Source of the DNA: Knufia peltigerae
Taxonomy: Eukaryota; Ascomycota; Eurotiomycetes; Chaetothyriales; Trichomeriaceae
Length of the DNA: 37,491 nucleotides
Assembly (NCBI GenBank): GCA_030247855.1
Contig: JAPDRN010000208.1
Coordinates: forward strand, 1 to 37,491
Reading direction: 5' to 3'
Shown: one piece after another, positions 10,511 through 20,311 of the stretch
How the letters are laid out: every line of letters begins with the position of its first letter
Position numbering within the stretch: position 1 is the first letter of the stretch
Notes under the pieces: model-generated
What the model saw: only the letters and a program-made list of their open reading frames with translations
Told to the model about the DNA's origin: nothing
Databases searched by the model: none
Made by a program: the position numbers and the translations under genes

Positions 10511-11365
10511 TCATTGTCTATCGCGCTGGTAATGGTGGTTCTGCACGACTGCGAAGGATGTCCAAGGATAACCGAAAGCTCCAATCATGACTCCTGCGAG
10601 ATACAGGAGTTGCTCACTATCTCCCCTAATGCCAGTGTGTCGGTAAATTTCGATCTCAAGCTTCTCCTCTGCCGTTTCACCGGGCACATCCTCCATGAAT
10701 GAATTAGGAATTGTAGTCGATCCTAGCAGTCCAGGCACACCTAATGCGACATGCTCTTGCTCCTTTTGTCACGAGAGACAATCGTCGAATGCTTTTCTTG
10801 TTATCGATCTATTTGGGTCCCTCGCAACCATATGATGGCCTTTGAAAGTCTCGTTATAGGCTGATGAGCCCTTGTCATGGCATTCCACCCGTAGAAGGAC
10901 CGTCGGCGGGTTTCGAAGAGGAGAGGGGAGACTGTACTCCATCGTTCGCCAAAGTCCACAGGATATTGACCGCTGCACTCGTACATGCCGATGGCAGCTA
11001 TAGTAGGGTATGGCGGCAGGATGAAGGTGGAAAACACAACATCCGTGCTTGAGAACCCTTAGGCGCTTGCATATTGATGGATATACAGTGGATGCGTGGT
11101 TCGCACCTTCACGGTCCGTAGCTGCGAGGTTAACAACTTCGCGCTGCGTCCTTTGGATCGCGGGGTATCAACAACAAAAACCGCCCTCGAACTTCCATTC
11201 GCCCATTGAGGAAGTTCTAGCGATGAGTATGACGCACTAGGCAACTCTCCCGAAGAACAAGGCTGCGGATATCGTATCACATGACTTACAGCCTTGTGCG
11301 ATCAGTTTGACGAGCACCGAGACAGTAATCAGTACAATAATAACTACGGACTTATTAGTCTCTCA
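10511..11365 (-). pseudogene. Probable remnant of a rhodopsin-like integral membrane protein gene
   Basis: Read leftward, fragments in different frames fall in the order expected for the fungal seven-helix 'rhodopsin domain' proteins (Pfam PF20684). First comes a hydrophobic helix, VVIIVLITVSVLVKLIAQ, near 11345. A segment DTISAALFFGRVA and an LPQWANGSSRA-like loop follow. Next is a FILPPYPTIAAIGMYECSGQYP segment near 11030, then GLLGSTTIPNSFMED near 10725, and last a GDSEQLL tail motif near 10625. The pieces are separated by stops and frame changes that short introns do not easily explain. The match is from memory of family patterns, not an alignment, so the identity is tentative. An alternative is chance similarity in non-coding DNA. 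Confidence 0.35.
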
Positions 11366-11508
11366 GCGGTGTGCGTTTTGCAAAGATATCTCTATAGCGA
11401 ATGACGATTGGGGAGCACTCCAGTGTTAAGTACCAAGTATAGCCTTGTGCGTAATGTAGAGGTGAGATTGCGTAATACCTATCGCGTAGGGGAGGCGGCT
11501 TCAACAAT

Positions 11509-12603
11509 CTATTCAGGTAGGGCGCGCATCACGCCTTCAAAGGCTACCAACGCCATGGCGTTGGCAGGGAATGCCCTCAGGAAACAAGGTACAAAACCTC
11601 TCCAGTATCCCTTCCACCCAGACTCCCTGTACACGGTGACGGCAGCATCCCTCCAGCGCCTGAATCGAGGTGTGCCGTCATTCAACTTTCCTCCCAAAGG
11701 ATCTGTCATGATCCGCTGCTTGACGACATCGGACGGATACGACGTAAGCCAGAAGATCTGAGCAGACAAACCACCTGCCCAGAAATTGATAGAAGGCGTT
11801 GATAAAGACGTATGTTTCCTGAACATGTTTGAGAATACCTCGTAGGAACTCCACCAGCAAAAGAAGAAGGACCGAAACAGCAAGGTTGCGAACAAGCCAT
11901 GATACAAGCCACGGATCCCATGAGTCTTCAGAATCTTCCTGGTGCAATCAATCGGACCTTTGTATAGCCGATCCTTCTTCTGCGCGGCATATTGTATCTG
12001 CAGCCGAGCCTTGACGTGTTCGACCGGGGCGGCGATGAAGGAGACCGTAGAGCCTGCCATGATGCCCGCAATCCCGTGTCCAAAAGCTGGCAATTTCTCA
12101 CTTGCCAACTCCGCAGCGGATTTCCCAGGCCGAAAAGATGGGTTTGAAAAGACTTTTTCGTGCAGCATCCTTCTGTACAGGGTCAAGCTGCCCAGCATGA
12201 CAGAGTCCATGGCCATCCATCCCAACAGCGGAGGGGTGGCACCTTTGTATAATCCCTGAGGTCCCTCCTTTTTGATCGTCTGCACCAGGCAATCCCATGG
12301 ACCCCTGAAATGTGACTTCTCCGAGGTCTGCAGGCGTACTTTGATCGTGTCGAAAGGATGGCCGACAGACAGTTTGGCAATGCCACTGAAAATACCCGCG
12401 ACGAAGCCCTTGTAAGCGCTCAGGAATGATCTGTCCTTTGACTCCGGAACAGCGACATGATGCGAAGGGTTCGTCCGATGACTGGGGAGCGTGTCGCCAG
12501 GATCATCTCGAGGACTGCACTCGTCGTCAGTCCATTGCAGTCAAGGTCGGGGTCTTTGGATTCTTTTGTCGACGCTCACCTACCTAGTCAGCTTGATGGA
12601 CAT
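11509..12603 (-). CDS. Mitochondrial carrier family (SLC25) protein, 341 aa
   Basis: Two exons on the minus strand: a 20-base first exon (12603-12584, encoding MSIKLT plus two bases) and 12514-11509, with a 69-base GT...AG intron. Three Solcar repeats each carry the Px[DE]xxK signature: PFDTIK at 60-65, PVEHVK at 170-175 and PSDVVK at 267-272. KGATPPLLGWMAMDSVMLGSL ends the first repeat and RGFVPCFLRAFPANAMALVAFE closes the third. The length is typical, with a 40-residue polar N-terminal extension. It should sit in the inner mitochondrial membrane and exchange metabolites. The first repeat resembles the carnitine/ornithine/Ymc branch, but the substrate cannot be fixed from what I can see. The start rests on the mini-exon reading; without it there is no in-frame ATG ahead of repeat 1. 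Confidence 0.92.
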
Positions 12604-13188
12604 ATTCGATCCATTCGGGAAACACGATCAACTACCGAGCCAGCCACTGCGACGACCTTGTCTTAGGCATCAGTACAGCTACCCACGAAGGAAGAAAACC
12701 ACGGCTGCGACAAAATATACTATATTACTTTTATCGACTCCGATCCCGCGGCACAGCTTTTACTAGTCAGAGCCGCAGTCCAGCGACCGGGCACCATCTA
12801 GGCTCCCCGATAGGCCAAACCTCTCAGGACACCTACTGTACAAGGGTCATGACGTGGATGATTTGGTGAACAGCTCCGGGCTCTGGGGTCCTTAACTTTT
12901 ACTTATCGGGACCAAGACCACCACCAAAACTCGGACACCCATAGAGTACTAAGCACCAAAAAAAAGGTTCCCTTTGGACACCGCTAGACTCGGTCCAGGT
13001 CCAGGTCCAGGTCCTCTGTTTAAATCAATGGCACCGGATTGCGCCATGTAGCTTACATCTTCCATGCTGGGCAATCTTTGCTCAGCTACAACCAAGTTGC
13101 TTGATATATATATCTCACTCAAAAATTTACTCGAAACAATCTTACATTGACTGGTCAGCGATCGCAGTGACCCGGGATAAGGTACGCG
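12604..13188. promoter_or_regulatory. Divergent promoter region of carrier and GT8 genes
   Basis: This 585-base gap lies between two divergent start codons. A triple GGTCCA tandem lies at about 12992-13015, and TATATATA at about 13104-13111 is some 80 bases before the GT8 ATG, where a TATA box is expected. No gene is supported here. Confidence 0.45.
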
Positions 13189-14136
13189 ATGAACGGCGTA
13201 AACGGCACATGCCCGGCGGCCCACGACCAGCCGAAGAAAGTTTGGACGACACTCATTACCAACACCAAATACCTCTCTGGACTTCTCACGCTTGACTACT
13301 CTTTGAAGAAGTCTGGTTCGAAATATCCTCTCATTGCGCTATACACTGATACATTTCCGGCCGAGGGACTCGAAGCCCTAAATCAACGCAACATCCCCGC
13401 GAAACATATTCCCTATCTTCTGCCGTCGGTGCCCAAAGAATATGCAAACGATCCACGCTTCTACGACTGTTGGAGTAAGCTCACTCCGTTCAGTCTCGTC
13501 GAGTATGAAAGAGTCGTACAATTGGACAGTGATATGATGGTGCTCAGGAACATGGACGAGCTGATGGACCTGGAACTGGATCCTCCGCAGATGGAAGGAG
13601 AAGGGAAGAGAGTATACGCTGCCAGCCACGCTTGCGCATGCAATCCTCTGAAAAAGCCACACTATCCCCAGCACTGGGTCCCGGCCAACTGTGGTTTCAC
13701 TTCCCAGCACGACACCCCAGACGATGCGCAGGTGAATGGACCACCCCCTACTGCTGGCATAGGATGCCCCAATGGAGGACTGGTCGTCTGCAATCCCAGC
13801 CAGGGTGTCTATGACAAGATTCTTGATGCCATGAAGAACGGAGACCTCACCAGCTCGTACGATTTTGCAGACCAGAGCTTGCTGGGAGACCGTTTCTACG
13901 GCAGATGGGTGGGACTACCCTACACCTACAATGCATTGAAAACATTGCGGTGGCCAGGCGTTCATGACGCCATATGGCGGGACGACCAGGTCAAGAACAT
14001 ACACTACATTCTCAGTCCCAAGCCCTGGGATGAGACGCCTGAGGAGACCGAGGACGAGACGCATCGCTGGTGGCAGAAGACCAATAACGAGAGACTGCGG
14101 GCTGAGAAGGCGAGTGACATTGAGGACGGCTTCTGA
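13189..14136 (+). CDS. GT8 glycosyltransferase, galactinol-synthase/glycogenin-like, 315 aa
   Basis: A single exon from ATG to TGA covering the whole GT8 fold. KVWTTLITNTKYLSGLLTLDYSLKKSGSKYPL is the N-terminal nucleotide-sugar strand and helix. D113-S114-D115 (VVQLDSDMMV) is the metal-binding DxD. CPNGGLVVCNPS and DFADQSLLGDRF follow, and HYILSPKPW (His272, Lys278-Pro-Trp) is the C-terminal His-x-x-x-x-x-Lys-Pro-Trp motif. This gene class in filamentous fungi is usually annotated as galactinol synthase or inositol 3-alpha-galactosyltransferase-like, transferring a hexose from a UDP-sugar in the cytosol. There is no signal peptide or membrane helix. The actual acceptor in fungi is not established, so the exact substrate is inference. 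It lacks the self-glucosylation tail of true glycogenin. Confidence 0.87.
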   Translation: MNGVNGTCPAAHDQPKKVWTTLITNTKYLSGLLTLDYSLKKSGSKYPLIALYTDTFPAEGLEALNQRNIPAKHIPYLLPSVPKEYANDPRFYDCWSKLTPFSLVEYERVVQLDSDMMVLRNMDELMDLELDPPQMEGEGKRVYAASHACACNPLKKPHYPQHWVPANCGFTSQHDTPDDAQVNGPPPTAGIGCPNGGLVVCNPSQGVYDKILDAMKNGDLTSSYDFADQSLLGDRFYGRWVGLPYTYNALKTLRWPGVHDAIWRDDQVKNIHYILSPKPWDETPEETEDETHRWWQKTNNERLRAEKASDIEDGF

Positions 14137-16718
14137 TGACTTTTCAATCACGGCATATAGCCGGCAGTGAGAGCCGGCAAGAGCAATCTATATATTTGGC
14201 ATCGGAATGGCATCGGACATTATAGAGGCATTTTCTTGAATATCCACGCTATATAATTTCTTTATATCCACGCTATATAATTTCTTTATATCCACGCTAT
14301 ATAATTTCTTCGTCTCAAGTTAATGCCCATGTCGGTAAATCTCCATCTCCCATATCATGATCACCTTCCGATTCTTGTGTCCGCGGGCAATTTTCCATCA
14401 TGTGGCCAGTTCAAATCGAAACGAGGCTTACTGTGACGACAAGACGATCCAATCACCACCCTAAGGTCAGAGGTAGTCAGCGTATCTTGCTGCTAGCTGT
14501 TGTTATAGTGATGGTGTGAGAAACCACCGCATACACTGTGACAAATGTTGCAGGTATGACTTCTATCCTCAATCGGGGAATCTCGTGGGATGTGTGCATC
14601 AAGCCTGGCCGTCGCAATACTCGAGCATTGCCTCTTGGTTGCAACGACACGTTTGCCCGGAGAATTGAGTGTTATTCAAGTCCATCTCTTCGAATCCCAA
14701 TGCCCAACAACGTTACACACGTAACACAACATCATTGGAGAGGACACGCGACGGCGGGAGGCAGGAAGCTGGATCGGCCGTCGAAAAAGGTGGTCGAGAC
14801 TCTCGCCATTGACTCTTATCTCTTTGTGTTCACAATCGCCTAGTGCCCAAGCTGGCGACGCTTTTGAAGAACCAGAGGGGTGTCTGCATCTTCCGGAGGA
14901 ACATGAGTTCACATCCAATGCACTACAGCAACCTCAGCTGACAATTGTTTCGTGGTCTCACTAGGACGCTGCATTTCGAAGTCCAAGGGCGAGATGTAAG
15001 AGTGGCCGCTCGATCCGTGAGAGCCTATTGCAACAAACGGGCCATACAGTTCAGGATGCAGTTGGCCATCGTTGCAGGAAGCCGACGCCTGAAGGCTGTT
15101 CGAGTCGTTGTACTCGGTGGTGCAACGGGCATTAGCTGGAACAAATTGCAGCAATGGAAATGCATCAAGTGTTGTAGAGTTCCTCCCACCGTAGCCGAAG
15201 CGTGGCTGCTCGTCTGTATCCGTCGTTTGGGCATATTCGATCCCGATGGCATCCCACTCCCTAGATGCTCCTCCGCCAACAGCGTCGTCTCCCAAACGGC
15301 ACGAGATCACAAATTCAACCGACCAGTTCCGGCACTCACCTATCAGACGACGGCATCGTCAGCAATATAAACAACTCCCAATCCAATGGCTCGGTGCAAC
15401 GTGGAATAACTCGATTTTACGAATGATGACTGCTGAGGCTATCGAGGCCGGCGGTCCACGCCTGCAAGACCACTGCAACAACGTCTCTTGCAACTGGCCT
15501 TCCTCTCCTGCACGGTGTCCCAATTCGACGCCCCAAGATCAGCACTGCCACCCAATGTCAGTTACAGTGTCAGTGGGGCGGAAACAGGCAAAAGCATGAA
15601 GCTGGTGATGGAAGAGGCAACAGAACTGCGAGCCACTCGATACCCAGGGAATGCTCCCAACAGGCAAACCACAAGGCGACCTGGGGCGCCACTTAGAGCG
15701 TGAAACAACCTGTGACAGGGCGAGATGAGAGGGAAGACCCCGGCTCCAGCCAGTCACCTCTGGCCTCCAGCCGACGACCTCTCACACCGAGCCATTTCCC
15801 CTGCTTTCACGGGCGTGAAGGCCCGCCCTCCCGCGAAACAGGGTGCCTGCATTGGCCCACACGCCAGCGACGATTGTTACTATTTCACGCCAACTTATGC
15901 ACCTCGAGTGACGGTTTCCCAAGCCTAGAAGTGCAACCGTCTATTCGAGCCATGCGTCCTCCTCGCATATGTCGACCTGGTGCCATGTCAATCTGAGGCG
16001 AGATGGGTAAGAATCTGCATGATGCATCTGGATGGATTCCCCCCTCCCTCTGAAGAAACGAGTTTGTCCTTTCCGCTGTTGATCTACCAAGCCCTCTTTC
16101 ATCACTCTGTCCAGGGCATGGGCAAATATCCCAGCTCTCGCCATCACCGCAGCACTCCCTCCCATCACGTTTCCATCACTCCACGAGCGTTTACACAACA
16201 GATCACACGGATTCTCTTTTCGTCTTTTCTCTCTGTCCCTTTTACTGTGCACCTGTCAATCCTATGCATGTTCCCTTCGCTGGCGTGAGACAAAAATCTG
16301 CCATCCATGAAGTGTTATAACGTGCTGTAGCGAAACGGGCCGGGTCTCGAATGTACCTCGACGTCACTTTTGAGAAGCATAGAGACCCTTTTTGCGTGAC
16401 TGTTTTGTGTCTTGTGTCCTGCTCCTGCATCAGTGTACATGAACCACTACATTCACCGCTTCGTCCGTACCTGGTTTCTCAAAGCACTACTGCCAGCCAC
16501 ATATGTGAGCCAACGTCACCTTGCACATCACCACACTTGGTCCAGTTTCAGACACAGCATTAAGAACCAACTACTCCGTACGGGGTAAACACTTCTATTT
16601 TCTTTGCTACGCGACACATACACAAGCATCAAAGCATTGATCCGTCGATCCGTCAAATCGTCAAAGACAGGAGAATATATCAGGCTCATCTCACGGTCAT
16701 ACACTTTCATCACAGATC
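14137..16718. other. 2.6-kb gap with a small tandem repeat, no supported gene
   Basis: Apart from an AT-rich 24-bp tandem repeat at 14241-14310 I find nothing I can name. Several open frames of 100-141 codons occur on both strands between 14.5 and 16.3 kb (for example 14909-15310 minus and 14945-15370 plus). They overlap each other, lack recognisable motifs, and one begins without ATG. A non-coding transcript, long untranslated regions or a fast-evolving small gene are all possible. Confidence 0.5.
14241..14310 (+). repeat. 24-bp AT-rich tandem repeat, 2.9 copies
   Basis: The unit TATCCACGCTATATAATTTC plus TTTA is repeated perfectly at 14241-14264 and 14265-14288, and again over 22 bases at 14289-14310. 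It lies about 100 bases beyond the GT8 stop codon, so probably in or just past its 3' untranslated region. The perfect identity points to recent duplication. Confidence 0.93.
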
Positions 16719-17699
16719 ATGTGCGTGCGCACAAAAACCACGTACGGGTGTGGGTGTGAATTCAAAACTACCAACGAATGCAATGACCCACGCTGCTCAC
16801 ACCTGGAGAGGTGGAAATTTCCCAGGGACGGGGATTGCAAACTTTGCAAGGAAGGCGGCCAGGCCGTCACTCGCGGGCGAGAAGGTAAAGGTCGATATGC
16901 CCAGGAGATGAACCGGAGGTATCCAGGACGAGAACCATCATGTGACCCGGCACCACAAGACGTCGGTGGTGGAATCAGCCCATGGGCATCACCATTGAAA
17001 CGAGAAAAGGAATGGCACAGCCCTTCGAGGAAGATGGCCGACGACGCCTGGTTGCAAGAACATGCCGAGAGGAACAACGACCTCCAATCTCTCCGAGAGT
17101 CCATGTCCCCCCATTCTGAGTCCGACCGAGTCTCCACCGCCATCTTGTCGCCGTCGAGTCGCGGCCGCCGAGTGTACGAGATCGAAGAAGATGACCGCTA
17201 CACCGTCGATCGCGACGCAGACTTCGACTACCGCCACCGTCGGCAGCAGCCTGCCCCGAGATCTTTGCAGATAGAGATCAGAAGTATACACAACGACCCA
17301 CCTCGAAGAAGTAGTCGTCAAGCCTCACGTCATCGACAACAACACAGGCACGACAGCCAGGAGAGCTTTCAAAGCGTGCACAGCGGCCATTCTTCAAGTC
17401 GAAGATACAAACCGGCGCCGACCTCGTACACGACGCACGATGTTTACGAAACTCAAGACTCGGGTTACGGCTCTTATGGGTCGAGAACCTCACACCGTGG
17501 CTTCGAGATTGCAAAAACCGAACCATACACGTACTCTTCCGCACCTCGCGTCATGACAATCAAGGCGCCGTCGTCGACATATCAGACCGGCTATGGCATT
17601 CCTCCACCCCCTCACGCTTCTCATCCTCATCCTCATCCCCAAGGCATCAACGTGGTCACGAGAACTCCCATGTACGCTTACTCGGTTCCAAGGTACTAG
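16719..17699 (+). CDS. Hypothetical protein with Cys-rich N-terminus and disordered body, 326 aa
   Basis: A single exon from ATG to TAG. The first 45 residues hold C2, C11, C13, C21, C26, H28, C40 and C43 in a CxC...C...CxH...CxxC pattern, which could bind one or two zinc ions; no named finger fits. From about residue 45 to the end the protein is polar, rich in Arg, Ser, His, Tyr and Pro, and almost certainly disordered. It has Arg/Ser stretches (RRSSRQASRHRQQHRHDSQ), a tyrosine-rich SGYGSYGSRTSHRGF segment and a His-Pro repeat near the C-terminus. There is no signal peptide or membrane helix. RNA-binding or scaffold behaviour would suit the composition but is speculation. The continuous frame and the ATG placed just before the Cys cluster support a real gene. 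Confidence 0.65.
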   Translation: MCVRTKTTYGCGCEFKTTNECNDPRCSHLERWKFPRDGDCKLCKEGGQAVTRGREGKGRYAQEMNRRYPGREPSCDPAPQDVGGGISPWASPLKREKEWHSPSRKMADDAWLQEHAERNNDLQSLRESMSPHSESDRVSTAILSPSSRGRRVYEIEEDDRYTVDRDADFDYRHRRQQPAPRSLQIEIRSIHNDPPRRSSRQASRHRQQHRHDSQESFQSVHSGHSSSRRYKPAPTSYTTHDVYETQDSGYGSYGSRTSHRGFEIAKTEPYTYSSAPRVMTIKAPSSTYQTGYGIPPPPHASHPHPHPQGINVVTRTPMYAYSVPRY

Positions 17700-18584
17700 G
17701 GCACTACGATAGCGGCCGATGAACAATGTTCAAGGTTGTTTACGAATTGGCGTTTTTTCCGACTCGGGACACGATCCGTCTCGCTTTGTCTACCTAGGTA
17801 TCTACGATGGGTTGGGTGGTAAGGAGGAGCACGACATCCGTATGACAATTCCTTTGGTTTTTATTTCTCAGGGGTGGGCGACAACGCCAGCGAGAAAGAG
17901 AATTCTACCTTGTTTCTTCTTGTTCCAGTCAAGATATACATATCTCAGCTATTATGGCCATGGCAACGGACTATGTAACTGACGAACCGACCCTGATCCA
18001 GGCGCACACATAGGCAACAGTTTGATTTTTTCGTTGGATGGAAAGGGGTTTGACGAACATGATGCTTTTCAGGGGGGTTTCCTTATCGTCAGATCGGGTG
18101 AAGTAACATCACGAGGCTCGGTTGTCTACCTAGGTATCACGAGGGATATGTCAGGTATCTTGGTACGTACGTACTTGAAGTGGACAGTGAGGAGGGAAGC
18201 TGTGAGGCTCTGTGTGCGTGCGTGCTTTTTTTCTGTATGCTATTACGGAGTACTACTCAGTGGAAGGAGGATGGTTCATCTTGGGGTCCTACCTAGGTAT
18301 CGATGGGTGATGAATGTTGATTTTTATTTTCTTCCTCTTTTACAGCACTTGAACAATCCGACAAGTCCTTCTCTTCATCGAATTCCATGGGGGGACAAGT
18401 CTGTAAATCATGTGATACAGTTCTACTGATGCTTCTGAAGCCTTGTTGAGATATTGATCAAGTGAATACATATGTATCGGGTTCCAGCCTCGTCACGTGG
18501 CGCCAAGAATATCTAGAGATCTCAAATTTATCGACCTTCACATGGAAATGAAGCATTTACCATACCCATTGTCAACGTCTCGTT
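17700..18584. other. Intergenic with three CTACCTAGGTATC words
   Basis: No gene is supported. The 13-mer CTACCTAGGTATC occurs three times in the same orientation (17790, 18126, 18289), with a TACGGAGTA word at 18244 and a GGTACGTACGTAC run near 18170. Open frames (17719-17982 and 18022-18429, plus strand) have no recognisable motif. Confidence 0.6.
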
Positions 18585-20070
18585 ATGGTCTCGTCAAGCA
18601 TGGCTGGGCTTGCAAACGCCAGTCTGCGTAGTCTCAGCAATGCTGATGGCTCTGCCACGTACAGCACTCCAAATAACGGTTACAAAATCGTGGCCGGCGT
18701 CAATTATCCCGTGGAGGTGCCATTTCGAAGTGACGAGATTCCTGAGTCTACCTTCATTGAGGTTAATCTTCGGCCACATAACGGTGTGAGTCTGATCAAG
18801 GAGCGACATGTCGAGGAACTTGTCAAGCGGACTCTTGGTACCATTGTCCTCGCCAAGGAGACTCCTCGAACCATGCTCCAACTCACTCTTCAAGTGGTGA
18901 GTGTTGAGATCGACGAAAGCTTGCCGGGAGGCATCAAAGGCGGTGGACAAGGTGAGACTTATCTCGATGTCCTCGCTTCAGCAATCAACGCCGCCGTCCT
19001 CGGGTGTCTCGACGCAGCCGTGCAGATGAGAGGGGTGGCCGGAGCAATTCTCGTTGGCATCGACTCGGATGGAGAAGCCACCGTCAGCCCCGGGGTTCTG
19101 CAGCGGAAAAAGTGTACCAGTCTGCACGTCTTTGCCTTCGGCAGCGACGGCAAGACGTTGCTGATGGAGAGTGAGGGCAGATTCGGCCTAGAGGATTTCC
19201 AGAAGGCGGATCAAGTTGCCAGGGTAGCGGTTCTGGGATCTGATCACGGCACCAATGCAGTCGATATCAACAAACAGGACGGAGATGTTGCCATGAACGG
19301 ACGTGACACGAATGGAGACTCGCCTGTCTGCGTGCTGGACGTGGTGAGGAAAGCTATGGAAGGCCGGGTGATTAAGGACGAGAGCTGGCGACAGTAGCCT
19401 TGATATGGCAGTCCTGCGTGAAAAGTGAGACGGTCACGGAGCGGGCGGTTACAAACTGCCAAACAGTGGTGAGAAAAGTCGAGTGGGGAGGGCGAGGCTG
19501 CCAGCATTCTAGGCGGTGCCAGGGGCCGATAGGCGATAAGCACACGAATCCCACTGTGGCAGCAACCGGCACCTCACCAGATCTGGGCGCGGTTGGGGGC
19601 GCTCTTTGGTTGATCTCTATCCACTGCAAGCCCCCACGTGCCTGTCTCAGTGTCTTGCCGACACGCTCCTGGTTGTGACAGGACCTTCCAGAGCCTGTCT
19701 CCATGCCCGCACTGCCAGGGAGTACGAGTAACACAGAGGGACTCGATCCTGCCTCCTGAGCCATCAACCATATTTATATGCTTGCCGATCGACCACCTCT
19801 GGCCTGGCTCCTTCCCAAAAGAAACAAAATAAAAAACACCATCCAACAACCAGCAGGCTTTCTGGACCATTTTCCGATTTTTCCATTCTTATAATTCACA
19901 AGAGCTGGGTCTCTTCTTCATTTCATTTCAGTAGCATAGGGCTATACTTGGTGTTCGAGCCGGTCCGAGCCACCAGCGCCAAAGAAGTTCACAGAAGGCC
20001 GACGAATCTCACTCGAATCACATTACTCGGGACAGCAGCAGCCGTCATCTCAGGGATCTACCTAGGTATC
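17790..20070 (+). repeat. CTACCTAGGTATC 13-mer, four dispersed same-strand copies
   Basis: Exact copies lie at 17790-17802, 18126-18138, 18289-18301 and 20058-20070, three upstream and one downstream of the RRP46 gene and none in coding sequence. Two copies extend in similarity to a following GATGGGT. A fifth, shorter match (TACCTAGGTA) is at 32328. The core decamer is a perfect palindrome. Confidence 0.9.
18585..19397 (+). CDS. RRP46: RNA exosome core subunit Rrp46-like (RNase PH fold), 270 aa
   Basis: A single exon. The region of about residues 45-240 reads as one RNase PH domain of the eukaryotic exosome ring. It starts with a strand-rich segment (FIEVNLRPHNGVSLIKERHVEELVKRTLGTIV), continues with PRTMLQLTLQVVSVEIDES, and then the helix TYLDVLASAINAAVLGCLDAAVQMRGVAGAILVGID. 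The C-terminal half carries KKCTSLHVFAFGSDGKTLLMESEGRF. Rrp46 is one of six PH-like subunits of the nine-subunit barrel that threads RNA to Rrp44/Rrp6 in nucleus and cytoplasm, and it is itself catalytically inactive in fungi. The N-terminal 30 residues are an extension. A second in-frame ATG five codons downstream could also be used. Assignment to Rrp46 rather than Rrp41/Mtr3 rests on overall pattern and is likely, not proven. Confidence 0.82.
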   Translation: MVSSSMAGLANASLRSLSNADGSATYSTPNNGYKIVAGVNYPVEVPFRSDEIPESTFIEVNLRPHNGVSLIKERHVEELVKRTLGTIVLAKETPRTMLQLTLQVVSVEIDESLPGGIKGGGQGETYLDVLASAINAAVLGCLDAAVQMRGVAGAILVGIDSDGEATVSPGVLQRKKCTSLHVFAFGSDGKTLLMESEGRFGLEDFQKADQVARVAVLGSDHGTNAVDINKQDGDVAMNGRDTNGDSPVCVLDVVRKAMEGRVIKDESWRQ

Positions 20071-20311
20071 TTAACTCCGAGGCAGACCGTCGGCTACGAG
20101 TCGAGGAGGGTGAGGGTGACTTGGGTGTGCTGATAGGCATTGGTGCGCTTCTTCCGGGCGTGCTACGACTTACCCAGGGCCCGCGCCAATTGTTGACCTG
20201 TGCGGTGCATAAACCGCCGACTCGGGCATCCCCCATCCATCCTCCGTTTCCGTTGTACCCCCCCTGCAGGCTACAGGGCTTCCCACATCCAACGTTTCGC
20301 ACCTACTCAAC
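19398..20311. promoter_or_regulatory. Upstream region of the NAD kinase gene
   Basis: This is non-coding DNA between the Rrp46 stop and the NAD kinase ATG. It contains the fourth copy of CTACCTAGGTATC (20058-20070), about 245 bases before the ATG, and pyrimidine-rich tracts near 19900 typical of fungal transcription starts. No open frame is convincing. Confidence 0.45.

Noticed and set aside
14909..15310. 133-codon minus-strand frame in the large gap
   Set aside because: It begins at GTG rather than ATG, overlaps a 141-codon plus-strand frame, and shows no motif, signal peptide or splice partner.
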